NCBI GenBank assembly: GCA_023421135.1
Contig: JAEZUG010000103.1
Location: 1-28,254, forward strand
DNA length: 28,254 bases
Reading direction: 5' to 3'
DNA from: Candidatus Cloacimonadota bacterium
GTDB lineage: Bacteria; Cloacimonadota; Cloacimonadia; Cloacimonadales; Cloacimonadaceae
A program made the translations under genes and the position numbers. The notes beneath the pieces are model-generated. The model was not told the origin of the DNA, did no database searches, and was given only the letters and a program-made list of their open reading frames with translations. Of the stretch, positions 16,189-24,346 are shown piece by piece. Every line of letters starts with the position of its first letter. Position 1 is the first letter of the stretch.

Positions 16189-17649
16189 ATGAATAAGAAG
16201 ATTCGTAAGTCCTACACCTTCGATGACGTGCTGCTGGTTCCGCAGTACTCTCCCGTTTTGCCCTCTCTGGTTGATCTGCACACCCGGATCAGTCCCGCCA
16301 TTCAGCTCAATGTTCCCATCATGAGTGCTGCCATGGATACGGTTACGGAGCACGATTTGGCAATTGCCATGGCACGTGAGGGAGGTATCGGAGTAATCCA
16401 CAAAAACCTCAGTATAGAAGAGCAGGCAAACGAAGTTCATCTTGTCAAACGTGCCGAAAGCGGAGTGATCACCAGCCCATATACAATCTCTCCGGACGAT
16501 ACCCTGGAATATGTCCTGAAACTAAAGACCGAACATAAAGTTGGGGGCTTTCCGGTTGTGGAAGGCAAGCTCCTGGTGGGAATCCTCACCAATCGCGATA
16601 TTCGCTTTGAAACCAATCTCAAAAAGAAAGTCCGTGAACTGATGACTCCGCGGAGCGAGCTCATCACGGCAGCTCCGGGTGTTTCCAGCAAAAAAGCTTG
16701 TGAGTTGCTACAGAAACACAGGATAGAGAAGCTCCTTCTTGTGAATAAAGACGGTAGCCTCGCTGGAATGCTCACAGTTAAAGACATCATGAAAGAAATC
16801 CAGTATCCCAATGCCGTGCAGGATAAGAAGAAACGTCTCCTGGTGGGAGCTGCAGTAGGGGTGACGGGAGACTTTCTGGAACGGGCTCAGGAACTGGTTC
16901 GCAGCGGGGCAGACCTGCTTACTATAGATACTGCCCACGGTCATCAGATAAACATACTAAACGCTATCAAGACTATCAAGAAGCATCTTTCTGTTGATCT
17001 GATGGCTGGCAACATCGCTACAGCCAAAGCTGCGCAGTATCTGATAGATGGTGGGGCAGACCTGATCAAGGTCGGTATTGGTCCCGGCTCCATTTGCACC
17101 ACCAGGGTTGTTGCAGGGATTGGGGTGCCCCAGCTCACTGCTATAATGGATTGTGCCGAAATGGCTTCCAAGCATTCCATTCCAGTGATAGCCGATGGCG
17201 GGATCAAGTTTTCGGGGGACATAGTTAAAGCTCTGGCAGGCGGTGCCAGTGCGGTTATGATCGGCTCTCTCTTTGCCGGAACCGATGAAAGCCCTGGTGA
17301 GTACATCATATACAACGGTAGAAGGTTCAAAACCTATCGTGGTATGGGTTCCATTGGCGCTATGAAGCGAGGCAGCAAGGATAGATATTTCCAGGAGTCC
17401 AGCGATGAGAACAAACTTGTGGCTGAGGGAATTGAAGGCATGGTGCCTTACAAAGGCCCTCTGAAGGACTATCTCTTCCAATTGGTGGGAGGTATCCGCA
17501 GTGGTATGGGTTATTGCGGAGCCGCTAATCTCCGCGAGCTTTGCCAGAATGCCGAGTTTATCGAGATCACTCCCGCTGGCTTGAAAGAATCCCATCCTCA
17601 CGATATCCGCATTACCAAAGAAACACCAAACTACCAGAGCAGTGACTGA
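16189..17649 (+). CDS. guaB: IMP dehydrogenase
   Basis: GuaB oxidises IMP to XMP with NAD+, the committed step toward GMP. The 486-residue length is typical. The TIM barrel opens with TFDDVLLVP (10-18). Two CBS domains are inserted at about 94-205. The catalytic loop is GIGPGSICTTR with the nucleophile C303. The mobile flap shows SKDRYFQ, with R399 and Y400 acting as base. GGIRSGMGYCGA (434-445) completes the site. An AAAGGAG ribosome site lies seven bases before the ATG. The gene heads a compact run of four, the next start overlapping its stop by eight bases. Confidence 0.97.
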   Translation: MNKKIRKSYTFDDVLLVPQYSPVLPSLVDLHTRISPAIQLNVPIMSAAMDTVTEHDLAIAMAREGGIGVIHKNLSIEEQANEVHLVKRAESGVITSPYTISPDDTLEYVLKLKTEHKVGGFPVVEGKLLVGILTNRDIRFETNLKKKVRELMTPRSELITAAPGVSSKKACELLQKHRIEKLLLVNKDGSLAGMLTVKDIMKEIQYPNAVQDKKKRLLVGAAVGVTGDFLERAQELVRSGADLLTIDTAHGHQINILNAIKTIKKHLSVDLMAGNIATAKAAQYLIDGGADLIKVGIGPGSICTTRVVAGIGVPQLTAIMDCAEMASKHSIPVIADGGIKFSGDIVKALAGGASAVMIGSLFAGTDESPGEYIIYNGRRFKTYRGMGSIGAMKRGSKDRYFQESSDENKLVAEGIEGMVPYKGPLKDYLFQLVGGIRSGMGYCGAANLRELCQNAEFIEITPAGLKESHPHDIRITKETPNYQSSD

Positions 17650-18529
17650 AAGCTTTGAGAACCTGATAAAGGACTTTTGCTTCTACCTCAAGGTGGAAAA
17701 AGGACTGGCTCAGAGCAGTCTGGATAGCTATTCCAGTGACCTGCGGGATTTCCTGGGCTATCTGCAGAAAGACGTGGAGAAGATCGATCACAACGATCTC
17801 CTGAATTACTTCATCAGCCTTCAGCAGACAGGTCTCGTCAATGCCAGCCTGGCTCGCCGGAGGGTGGCAATAAAGCAGTTCTACACATACCTGGAAGAAA
17901 TGGGCATTCCCACCAAGCTTGATTTTGAGAAGGTTCCCAGCATCAAGATCGAAAAGCATCTGCCGGATTTCCTTTCGGTGGATCGGATGCTGAGCTTCCT
18001 GGATGGCTTGCCCCTATCCACTCTCCTGGAACAACGGAACAAAGTGATGCTGGAATTGCTCTATGCCTGCGGCCTGCGGATCTCAGAGCTTTTAGGGCTC
18101 AGAACCCACGATCTGAATCTCTCAGAGATGGTGATCCTGGTGATGGGCAAGGGCAGTAAACAAAGGTTTGTGCCTTTTCCGGATGCTGTGGCAGAGCTTC
18201 TGGAGCTTTATCTGAGGCAGACACGTCCTGCAATAATCAGGTTTGGAAACACCGATATCCTCTTTCCTAACAGCCGTGGGGGACAGATGAGCCGGATGGG
18301 CTTCTGGAAGATCCTAAGGGCGGCGTGTTTGAAAGCCGGGATCAAGCAGCGGATCACTCCTCATACCTTCAGACACTCATTTGCCACGCATCTCTTGGAA
18401 GCGGGTGTAAACTTAAGGATTGTGCAGGCTTTGCTGGGTCATGCCAGCCTCGATACCACTCAGATATATACTCATCTGGATATGAGGTATCTGATTAACA
18501 CGCATAAATTATACCATCCCAGGGGATGA
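17642..18529 (+). CDS. Tyrosine recombinase, XerC/XerD family
   Basis: A 295-residue site-specific recombinase with the whole catalytic set: R146 (CGLRISELL), K170 (MGKGSKQR), H241 and R244 (HTFRHSFATH), H267 (GHASL) and the nucleophile Y276 (TTQIYTHL). The N-terminal SAM-like core-binding domain spans about 5-90. Size and the closeness of all motifs to XerC/XerD suggest resolution of chromosome dimers at dif rather than a phage integrase. I cannot tell XerC from XerD, and saw no dif site. The start is GTG, overlapping the guaB stop by eight bases with no strong ribosome site, so it is probably coupled to guaB. No attachment sites or mobile genes are nearby. Confidence 0.92.
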   Translation: MTESFENLIKDFCFYLKVEKGLAQSSLDSYSSDLRDFLGYLQKDVEKIDHNDLLNYFISLQQTGLVNASLARRRVAIKQFYTYLEEMGIPTKLDFEKVPSIKIEKHLPDFLSVDRMLSFLDGLPLSTLLEQRNKVMLELLYACGLRISELLGLRTHDLNLSEMVILVMGKGSKQRFVPFPDAVAELLELYLRQTRPAIIRFGNTDILFPNSRGGQMSRMGFWKILRAACLKAGIKQRITPHTFRHSFATHLLEAGVNLRIVQALLGHASLDTTQIYTHLDMRYLINTHKLYHPRG

Positions 18530-18545
18530 TAAAGGAGAATAAAAA

Positions 18546-19529
18546 GTGAAACGGATCGTATTAATCGTAACAAGTCTGATTCTGGTTCTGGTGATGCAGG
18601 TAGCTTGCCAAAAGAAGGAAGCTCCAGCCTCTTCATTAAAGAAGGTCATTGTAACCCTTGATTGGACACCTAATACTAATCACACAGGGCTATATGTAGC
18701 CAAAGAACTGGGATATTTTGAAGAGATGGGACTGGATGTGGAGATCGTGCAACCCGGTCAGAACACCACCGATCAGGTTGTGGCCTCGGGAAACAGCCAG
18801 TTCGGCATCAGCTACCAGGAAAATGTAGTATTAGCCAGAGCACAGGGTATTCCCCTGGTCTCCCTTGCTGCAGTTATTCAGCACAATACCTCCGGCTTTG
18901 CATCTTTGAAGAGTGCTGGCATCACCAGTCCTGCGCAGTTTGAAGGAAAGCGCTATGGAAGCTGGGATTCTCCCTCCGAGCTGGCTATTCTAAAGACTGT
19001 TATGGAAGCCAGCGGTGCAGATTTCTCCAAGCTTCAGGTCGTCTCAGGAGTTTATGACTTCTTTACGACTATTGGAAAGGATGCCGATATAGAATGGATA
19101 TACGATGCCTGGACAGGGGTAGAAGCACGGAACAAAGGCATGGAACTAAATTACATCCCGCTTAAGGATATGAGTCCTGTCTTTGACTACTACACTCCCG
19201 TAATCATTTGCAACGAGACCTTGATAGAGTCTGATCCGGAGATGGTGAAGGACTTCATGGCTGCCGTATCCAAGGGATATGAGTACTGCATAGCGGAGCC
19301 GGTTAAAGCTGCCGATGTTCTTTTGAAGCATGTTCCAGAACTGGATGTGGAATTGGTGAAAAATTCACAAGGCTATTTAGCTGCAGAGTATAAGAGCGAT
19401 GCACCCAAATGGGGATATCAGAAGGATGAAGTTTGGAGAAGATTCATAGATTGGGCTTTTGACAATCGAATCATAGAGTCTTCTGTGATATCTGAGAAGG
19501 CATTTACAAACGATTATCTGCCAGAATAG
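18546..19529 (+). CDS. ThiY/NMT1-like substrate-binding lipoprotein of an ABC importer
   Basis: A 327-residue exported protein starting at GTG with AAGGAG nine bases upstream. The signal peptide ends at QVAC with C21 as the likely lipidated residue; the -3 position is Gln, so the lipobox is imperfect. The mature part opens with VTLDWTPNTNHTGLYVAKE, followed by FGISYQENVVLARAQGIP and AVIQHNTSGFASLK. These match pyrimidine-precursor binding proteins (ThiY, NMT1/THI5 family), so the ligand is probably an aminopyrimidine thiamine precursor. A related small heterocycle is possible. The gene is followed by an ATPase gene overlapping by one base, but by no permease. No TPP riboswitch fits in the 16-base gap upstream. 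Confidence 0.85.
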   Translation: MKRIVLIVTSLILVLVMQVACQKKEAPASSLKKVIVTLDWTPNTNHTGLYVAKELGYFEEMGLDVEIVQPGQNTTDQVVASGNSQFGISYQENVVLARAQGIPLVSLAAVIQHNTSGFASLKSAGITSPAQFEGKRYGSWDSPSELAILKTVMEASGADFSKLQVVSGVYDFFTTIGKDADIEWIYDAWTGVEARNKGMELNYIPLKDMSPVFDYYTPVIICNETLIESDPEMVKDFMAAVSKGYEYCIAEPVKAADVLLKHVPELDVELVKNSQGYLAAEYKSDAPKWGYQKDEVWRRFIDWAFDNRIIESSVISEKAFTNDYLPE

Positions 19530-20260
19530 TGCCTTTACTTGAAGCAACCGGGATCAGTAAGAGCTTCCTGTTCCATAAAGAATGGGTAAGAGTTCTTGCT
19601 GATCTCGCTTTTGAGATATCAGAAGGGGAGTTTGTTTCTATCATTGGTTCCAGTGGATGTGGAAAGAGCACCCTCCTGGAGCTCTTTGCTGGCATCACAG
19701 CTCCTGATAGCGGCTCAATCTTGCTTTCCGGCGAAGATATCACTGGTAGGAGTGGTCTATTGGGTTATATGCCACAGGATGATCTGCTCTTTCCTTGGCT
19801 AAGTACGAGGCAAAACGCACTATTGCCTGCCAGGATTAAGCATCATGATCTCAAAGATGCAAAAGCCAAAGTAGCAGAATTGCTTCCTGTATTTGGTTTG
19901 GATAGGCATGCTGAGCTCTTGCCCTATCAGCTATCGGGAGGTCTCAAACAGAGAGTTGCCTTGCTGAGGACATATATGACAGGATCAAGGTTACTATTGC
20001 TGGATGAACCTTTTGCCTCTCTTGATGCTCTCACCCGGATGCAGATGCAGGATTGGCTTCAAGAGATTCAAACAAAACTCAGGCTTACTATCATTCTGGT
20101 CACTCACGATATCAGAGAAGCACTTCGGCTATCAGACAGAATTGAGCTGATGGAGAAAAGCCCGGGGAGATTTGTCAGAAGCTACAGGCTGGACAATGAA
20201 CAGAAGAGCCAGCCAGCAGTGATGGAGAAGCTGCTTCAAGAGATACTAGGCAGTCTTTAA
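19529..20260 (+). CDS. ABC transporter ATP-binding protein (ThiZ/SsuB/TauB-like)
   Basis: A 243-residue nucleotide-binding subunit: Walker A GSSGCGKST (40-48), Q-loop Q83 in MPQDD, signature LSGGLKQR (135-142), Walker B LLLLDEP with D159 and E160, and H-loop H193 in VTHD. The closest style is the nitrate/sulfonate/taurine/thiamine-precursor group, which matches the upstream binding protein. The start is GTG inside TAGTG, with no ribosome site of its own, so it is coupled. The stop TAA shares bases with the stop of convergent pyrD (TTAA at 20257-20260). Confidence 0.92.
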   Translation: MPLLEATGISKSFLFHKEWVRVLADLAFEISEGEFVSIIGSSGCGKSTLLELFAGITAPDSGSILLSGEDITGRSGLLGYMPQDDLLFPWLSTRQNALLPARIKHHDLKDAKAKVAELLPVFGLDRHAELLPYQLSGGLKQRVALLRTYMTGSRLLLLDEPFASLDALTRMQMQDWLQEIQTKLRLTIILVTHDIREALRLSDRIELMEKSPGRFVRSYRLDNEQKSQPAVMEKLLQEILGSL

Positions 20261-21168
20261 GCAGGTATAACGGCCTTTCCAATCAAGTCTGTCAGGTTAA
20301 GCTCACTTTCTTCCAAGAACCTGGCCAGGCCATCAATGCAATCCGGAACAGCTCTGGGGTTATAGAAGTTCGCTGTTCCCAGCGCTATTGCTGAAGCTCC
20401 GGCATAAAAAAATTCCAGGGCGTCCTGCCAAGTGATGATTCCACCCATGGCAAGAATCGGGAGCTTTACAGCCTGGGAAACCTTCCAGGTATTGGCCAGA
20501 GCTATGGGTTTGATAGCTGGTCCGCTATAACCGCAGATTCCTTTGGCAATGAATGATCTTCCGGTATTATAATCCAGAGCCATGCCAAAGAGTGTGTTGA
20601 TCAGAGCGATACTATCTGCTCCTCCTGCCTCAGCAGCTTGGGCTATCCTGGCTATATCTGTAACGTTGGGGCTGAGCTTAACAATCAATTCTTTGTCTGT
20701 GAGGGGACGTAACTCGCGCACCAGATTGAGCACTACCTCGGGATCCTGACCAAAAGCTATGCCTTCGTTATCCACATTGGGGCACGAGATGTTGAGTTCA
20801 TAGGCATCCACCATTCGGGTAGCTTCCAAGCTTTGCAGCATCCTGGCAAAGAGCTTGATGCTTTCGGCAGAGATACTGATGATTACTGGAACACTAAGGC
20901 TGGCTTTGAGTTCTGGCAGGTTCTCGTTTATAAAGATGTCCAGGCCGGGATTTTGGAGGCCAATGGAGTTCAACAGACCAGCTTGGGTTTCATACAAACG
21001 GGGAGGAGGGTTGCCTTTCTTGGGTTCGGGTGTGATGGTCTTGCTCACATAGGCACCAAGAGTGTTCAGATCATAAAAGGCAGAGTATTCAGTTCCATAG
21101 GTCCCGGAAGCGACTGTGACGGGATTTTGTAGTTCTAGCTTACCAAGCTTGGTGCTTAACCTGTTCAT
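20257..21168 (-). CDS. pyrD: Dihydroorotate dehydrogenase, catalytic subunit (class 1B)
   Basis: PyrD oxidises dihydroorotate to orotate on FMN. The 303-residue protein shows SGTYG (21-25), K43 in SKTIT, NSIGLQNPG (67-75) and NISCPNV with the active-site C129. Cysteine rather than serine marks class 1. Pairing with PyrK marks class 1B, which passes electrons to NAD+. The C-terminal phosphate-binding part has MGGIITWQDALEFFYAGASAIALGTA. The start overlaps the pyrK stop (ATGA) and has GGGAG upstream. It is the last gene of pyrB-pyrC-pyrK-pyrD and ends against the convergent ABC gene without a terminator between them. Confidence 0.96.
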   Translation of the reverse strand: MNRLSTKLGKLELQNPVTVASGTYGTEYSAFYDLNTLGAYVSKTITPEPKKGNPPPRLYETQAGLLNSIGLQNPGLDIFINENLPELKASLSVPVIISISAESIKLFARMLQSLEATRMVDAYELNISCPNVDNEGIAFGQDPEVVLNLVRELRPLTDKELIVKLSPNVTDIARIAQAAEAGGADSIALINTLFGMALDYNTGRSFIAKGICGYSGPAIKPIALANTWKVSQAVKLPILAMGGIITWQDALEFFYAGASAIALGTANFYNPRAVPDCIDGLARFLEESELNLTDLIGKAVIPA

Positions 21169-21932
21169 AACAGCTCCCAGCGGACTTGGTCTCCAGCGAA
21201 CACTGCACCGTCTTTACAAACACGTTTATACACCCAGTCACTCATTCTCCCGATGGGTACGGAACACCCATGGCAGACTCCCACGCCACAAGCCATATAG
21301 GCTTCCAGGGATACTTGGAGAGCTATATCGTATCTTCTGCAGATATCAGCGATAGCTCTGAGCATTGGCATTGGGCCACAAGCGCAGACCATGTCGATAT
21401 GCTCGTTCTGGATTAGATTCATCAGTCCTTGAGTGGCAAGACCTTTGTTACCTGCGCTTCCATCTTCTGTCCAGGCATCATCACAAGGGAAAATATCTTC
21501 TGTCTTCTTCCCTCCGTGGATCCAAGTGGTAAAACAAGTTGATGGGATTTGCTTCCGGAAGTAGAACAAAGGAGGATAACCAATTCCCCCGCTAACGAGG
21601 GCGATCATGCCTCTTTGAGGTATCTGAAAGCAGCTTCCGAGGGGGCCAATTACCTCTAGCATATCACCGGGACGCATGCTGATAAGTTTCCGGGTTTCGA
21701 TACCAAAGGATTTGACCATGAGCTTGATGGAGGAGCCTTCGACATTGTAGAGACTAATTGGCTTAAAGAGCCTGGGCAAGGCAGCAAGACCTTGCATGGC
21801 TCTTACTTCGAAGAAATTGCCGGGCAAGGAGAGCCCGGCCATTTCTTCAGACCTAAAACTTAGTATAGCATAGTCGGATCTGATCCGATCCATGCTCTCG
21901 AGCCTAACTGTCCTGTGTAAAGGGTTTCGCAT
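21165..21932 (-). CDS. pyrK: Dihydroorotate dehydrogenase electron-transfer subunit PyrK
   Basis: PyrK carries FAD and a [2Fe-2S] cluster and passes electrons from PyrD to NAD+. The 255-residue protein has a ferredoxin-reductase-like fold with an FAD region (RLFKPISLYN, 54-63), a nucleotide loop (LVSGGIGYPPL, 112-122) and CACGPMPM (183-190). The cluster ligands are C215, C220, C223 and C239 (CGVGVCHGC, then VCKDG). The usual Arg-Pro-Ile-Ser of the FAD motif reads Lys-Pro-Ile-Ser here (K57). The start follows the pyrC stop by a single base, and the stop overlaps the pyrD start. Confidence 0.94.
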   Translation of the reverse strand: MRNPLHRTVRLESMDRIRSDYAILSFRSEEMAGLSLPGNFFEVRAMQGLAALPRLFKPISLYNVEGSSIKLMVKSFGIETRKLISMRPGDMLEVIGPLGSCFQIPQRGMIALVSGGIGYPPLFYFRKQIPSTCFTTWIHGGKKTEDIFPCDDAWTEDGSAGNKGLATQGLMNLIQNEHIDMVCACGPMPMLRAIADICRRYDIALQVSLEAYMACGVGVCHGCSVPIGRMSDWVYKRVCKDGAVFAGDQVRWELL

Positions 21933-21933
21933 T

Positions 21934-23202
21934 TCACGCTTCCCAGGTAAATCTCCCGCGGCACAGGGTCTTTACCACTTTTCCTTTTAGCTTCTTTCCC
22001 ATCCAAGGATTGTTCTTAGCTTTAGATAAAGTAGTTTCAGGACTTAGTTCTGTCAAGTCATTTATATCCACAATGGCTAGATCGGCCTGATTCCCTGCAG
22101 AAATCCGCTTATCACCGAGACTCATCAGGGTTGCCGGAGCAATACTCATGGCTTCGACAAGACGCTCCAAGCTCAGATGTCCCTTGGTTACAAGCCTGTC
22201 ATACAGCACAGCGAAGGCAGATTCAAAGCCGGTGATACCAAAGGGGGCATGATCAAACTCCCGCTCTTTCTCAAAATCAGCATGAGGTGCATGATCGGTG
22301 GCAATACAATCGATCAAGCCATCCCGGAGAGCTGCCACCAAGGCCTGCCTGTCTTTCTCAGAACGGAGGGGTGGTTTCATCTTCGTATTTGTATCAAAAT
22401 CAAGACAGGCTTCTTCGTTGAGAGTAAGGTGATGAGGCGTTACCTCGCATGTGATCTTCATACCGTTGAGCTTGGCTTGCCGCACCAGTTCCAATGACTT
22501 GGCAGTGCTGATATGGGCAATATGCAATCGTGCTTTACTATTCTCTGCCAGCATTATGTCACGAGCGATGATCACTTCCTCAGCCAAGGCCGGAATCCCG
22601 GAAAAGCCGAGCTGGGAACACACTTTCCCGCTGTGGATCTGTCCCTTTCCTGCCAGGTTATAGTCTTCAGCATGAATGATCAGGGGGATGTCAAAGTTTG
22701 TGGCATACTTCATACAAGATAGCATGAGCTTGGCATTCTGAACGCATTTACCATCGTCGGACACTGCAATGATGCCTCCTTCTTTCATGTTTGCCATCTC
22801 AGAGATCTCCATCCCTTCCAGTTTCTTGGTGATGGCTCCGATCACATGAACCTTGCAGAAGCCAAGGTCTTTGGCGCGTCTTTGCACATATTCCACAGCA
22901 GCGATGTTATCTACCACAGGGTCAGTATTTGGCATAGCACATACGGTTGTGAAACCACCCTTGGCAGCGCTCTTTGTGCCACTCACAATGTCTTCTTTGT
23001 AGGTCTGACCAGGGTCTCTCAGGTGGCAATGCAAGTCCACAAAACCGGGGAAAACATGCAAACCTTCCGCATCAATTTCTGTATCAGCTTTTACTTTTAT
23101 CACATCATCAACTCTGGTGATAATCTCGTCTGTAATCAGTATATCCTGCTTGATCAGCTTGCCTTCTATGTAAACAGTTCCGTTCTTTATAAGTGTCTTC
23201 AT
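21934..23202 (-). CDS. pyrC: Dihydroorotase (class I)
   Basis: PyrC cyclises carbamoyl-aspartate to dihydroorotate. The 422-residue protein has DLHCHLRDPG (metal ligands H58, H60), VSDDGK (D150), IIHAED (H177), HIAHIS (H230) and ATDHAPH (D303), the class I binuclear zinc pattern, plus AMPNTDP. A frame from 23229 exists, but AAGGAGG lies just upstream of two consecutive ATGs (23205 and 23202). Spacing favours the second, giving the usual MKTLIKNG opening. This leaves a 13-base gap to the pyrB stop that holds the ribosome site. Confidence 0.95.
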   Translation of the reverse strand: MKTLIKNGTVYIEGKLIKQDILITDEIITRVDDVIKVKADTEIDAEGLHVFPGFVDLHCHLRDPGQTYKEDIVSGTKSAAKGGFTTVCAMPNTDPVVDNIAAVEYVQRRAKDLGFCKVHVIGAITKKLEGMEISEMANMKEGGIIAVSDDGKCVQNAKLMLSCMKYATNFDIPLIIHAEDYNLAGKGQIHSGKVCSQLGFSGIPALAEEVIIARDIMLAENSKARLHIAHISTAKSLELVRQAKLNGMKITCEVTPHHLTLNEEACLDFDTNTKMKPPLRSEKDRQALVAALRDGLIDCIATDHAPHADFEKEREFDHAPFGITGFESAFAVLYDRLVTKGHLSLERLVEAMSIAPATLMSLGDKRISAGNQADLAIVDINDLTELSPETTLSKAKNNPWMGKKLKGKVVKTLCRGRFTWEA

Positions 23203-23215
23203 CATATCCTCCTTA

Positions 23216-24154
23216 TTATGCCTTTCCACCCAGGATCAGGAACATCAGTGCCATCCTTATGGCTACTCCATTTGCCACTTGTTCCACAATAATGCTTTGT
23301 CTGCCATCGGCTATCTCAGGCAGTATTTCTATGCCGCGATTCATAGGGCCGGGGTGCATAATGAGGGCATCCTGTTTGGCCCATTGGATGGTCTCCTTGG
23401 AAAGCACGTAATGCTTGGAATATTCTTCCAGGCTGGGGAAGAGCCCTTCCGTCTGTCTTTCGAGCTGCATTCTCAGTCCCATCACCACATCTGCATCCTG
23501 CAGAGCGGTTTTGAGATCATACTCCACTTTACAGCCATAGACTTCTTCCATGGAACCAGGCATCAGAGTGCTGGGGCCACAGACAGTTACGGAAGCTCCC
23601 AGTTTCTTCATGCCTATCAGATTGGAGCGTACCACCCGGCTATTAAGGATATCGCCGACGATGGTTACTTTCAAGCCTTCCAAGCTTCCCAACTTTTCCC
23701 AGATGGAGAAGATATCTAAAAGGGCCTGAGTGGGATGAGCATGACGTCCGTCTCCGCCATTGATAACTGGTTTGCCAGAGTACTTGTGCACCAATTGAGG
23801 GCTTCCGGGGCTGCTGTGCCGAATGCAGTAAAGATCGATGCCCATGGCGTCCAGAGTATAGACAGTATCCTGCAAGCTCTCACCTTTCTGAAGTGCTGAT
23901 ACTGAGGCCTGGAAGCTAACCACATCGGCAGATAGCCGACTGGCAGCCAGTTCAAAAGACATTCTTGTGCGAGTACTATTCTCCACAAAGAGGGTGCAGA
24001 TGGTCTTTCCGCGCAGGGTGGGGATTTTTTTGTACTCACGAAGGTTGATTTCTTTCATGCCTTGAGCCGCATCAAGAATATACTGGATTTCTTCAGCGGA
24101 ATAATCATCGAGATCGAAGACGTTGCGTCCGAGGAATTGAGGTGTATCGTTCAT
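23216..24154 (-). CDS. pyrB: Aspartate carbamoyltransferase catalytic subunit
   Basis: PyrB condenses carbamoyl phosphate and aspartate, the first committed step of pyrimidine synthesis. The 312-residue protein has the carbamoyl-phosphate site ENSTRTR (58-64), SALQKGES with K90, GRHAHPTQALLD (136-147) and the aspartate-loop motif MHPGPMNRG. AAAGGAG is placed six bases before the ATG. It heads the pyr operon. No regulatory subunit gene (pyrI), pyrR or carA/carB is present in the window. Confidence 0.96.
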   Translation of the reverse strand: MNDTPQFLGRNVFDLDDYSAEEIQYILDAAQGMKEINLREYKKIPTLRGKTICTLFVENSTRTRMSFELAASRLSADVVSFQASVSALQKGESLQDTVYTLDAMGIDLYCIRHSSPGSPQLVHKYSGKPVINGGDGRHAHPTQALLDIFSIWEKLGSLEGLKVTIVGDILNSRVVRSNLIGMKKLGASVTVCGPSTLMPGSMEEVYGCKVEYDLKTALQDADVVMGLRMQLERQTEGLFPSLEEYSKHYVLSKETIQWAKQDALIMHPGPMNRGIEILPEIADGRQSIIVEQVANGVAIRMALMFLILGGKA

Positions 24155-24208
24155 TGTAACTCCTTTCTACCTCTCTGGGTAAGATTAAAGGTATTTTTAT
24201 TTGTCGCC

Positions 24209-24248
24209 ATCCTAAGCATCCCCGGATTTCGTCAAGTTTTTTCCGGGG
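24209..24248 (-). promoter_or_regulatory. Possible pyr operon promoter with palindromic operator
   Basis: On the minus strand TTGACG (24230-24235) is followed after 15 bases by TAGGAT (24209-24214). The inverted repeat CCCCGGA (24220-24226) and TCCGGGG (24242-24248), separated by 15 bases, encloses the -35 box. No T tract follows in either direction, so it is not a terminator. The spacing is shorter than ideal. Confidence 0.35.
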
Positions 24249-24284
24249 GAGACCTCACGGAAGGATGAAACCAGACAAAAAGTC

Positions 24285-24313
24285 TTGACTGAATCCTCAG
24301 CTTCAAATTAACT
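24285..24313 (+). promoter_or_regulatory. Possible promoter of the TPR lipoprotein gene
   Basis: TTGACT (24285-24290), then 17 bases, then TTAACT (24308-24313). The -35 box is good and the -10 box is poor. The position, 33 bases before the start codon, is suitable. Confidence 0.35.
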
Positions 24314-24346
24314 GCCATGAAAAGAAATTCTGTTCAGGAGAATACT

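Noticed and set aside
17642..18529. Integrase of a mobile element
   Set aside because: The sequence is of compact XerC/XerD type, embedded between guaB and transporter genes with coding overlap. There is no tRNA, attachment repeat or phage gene nearby.
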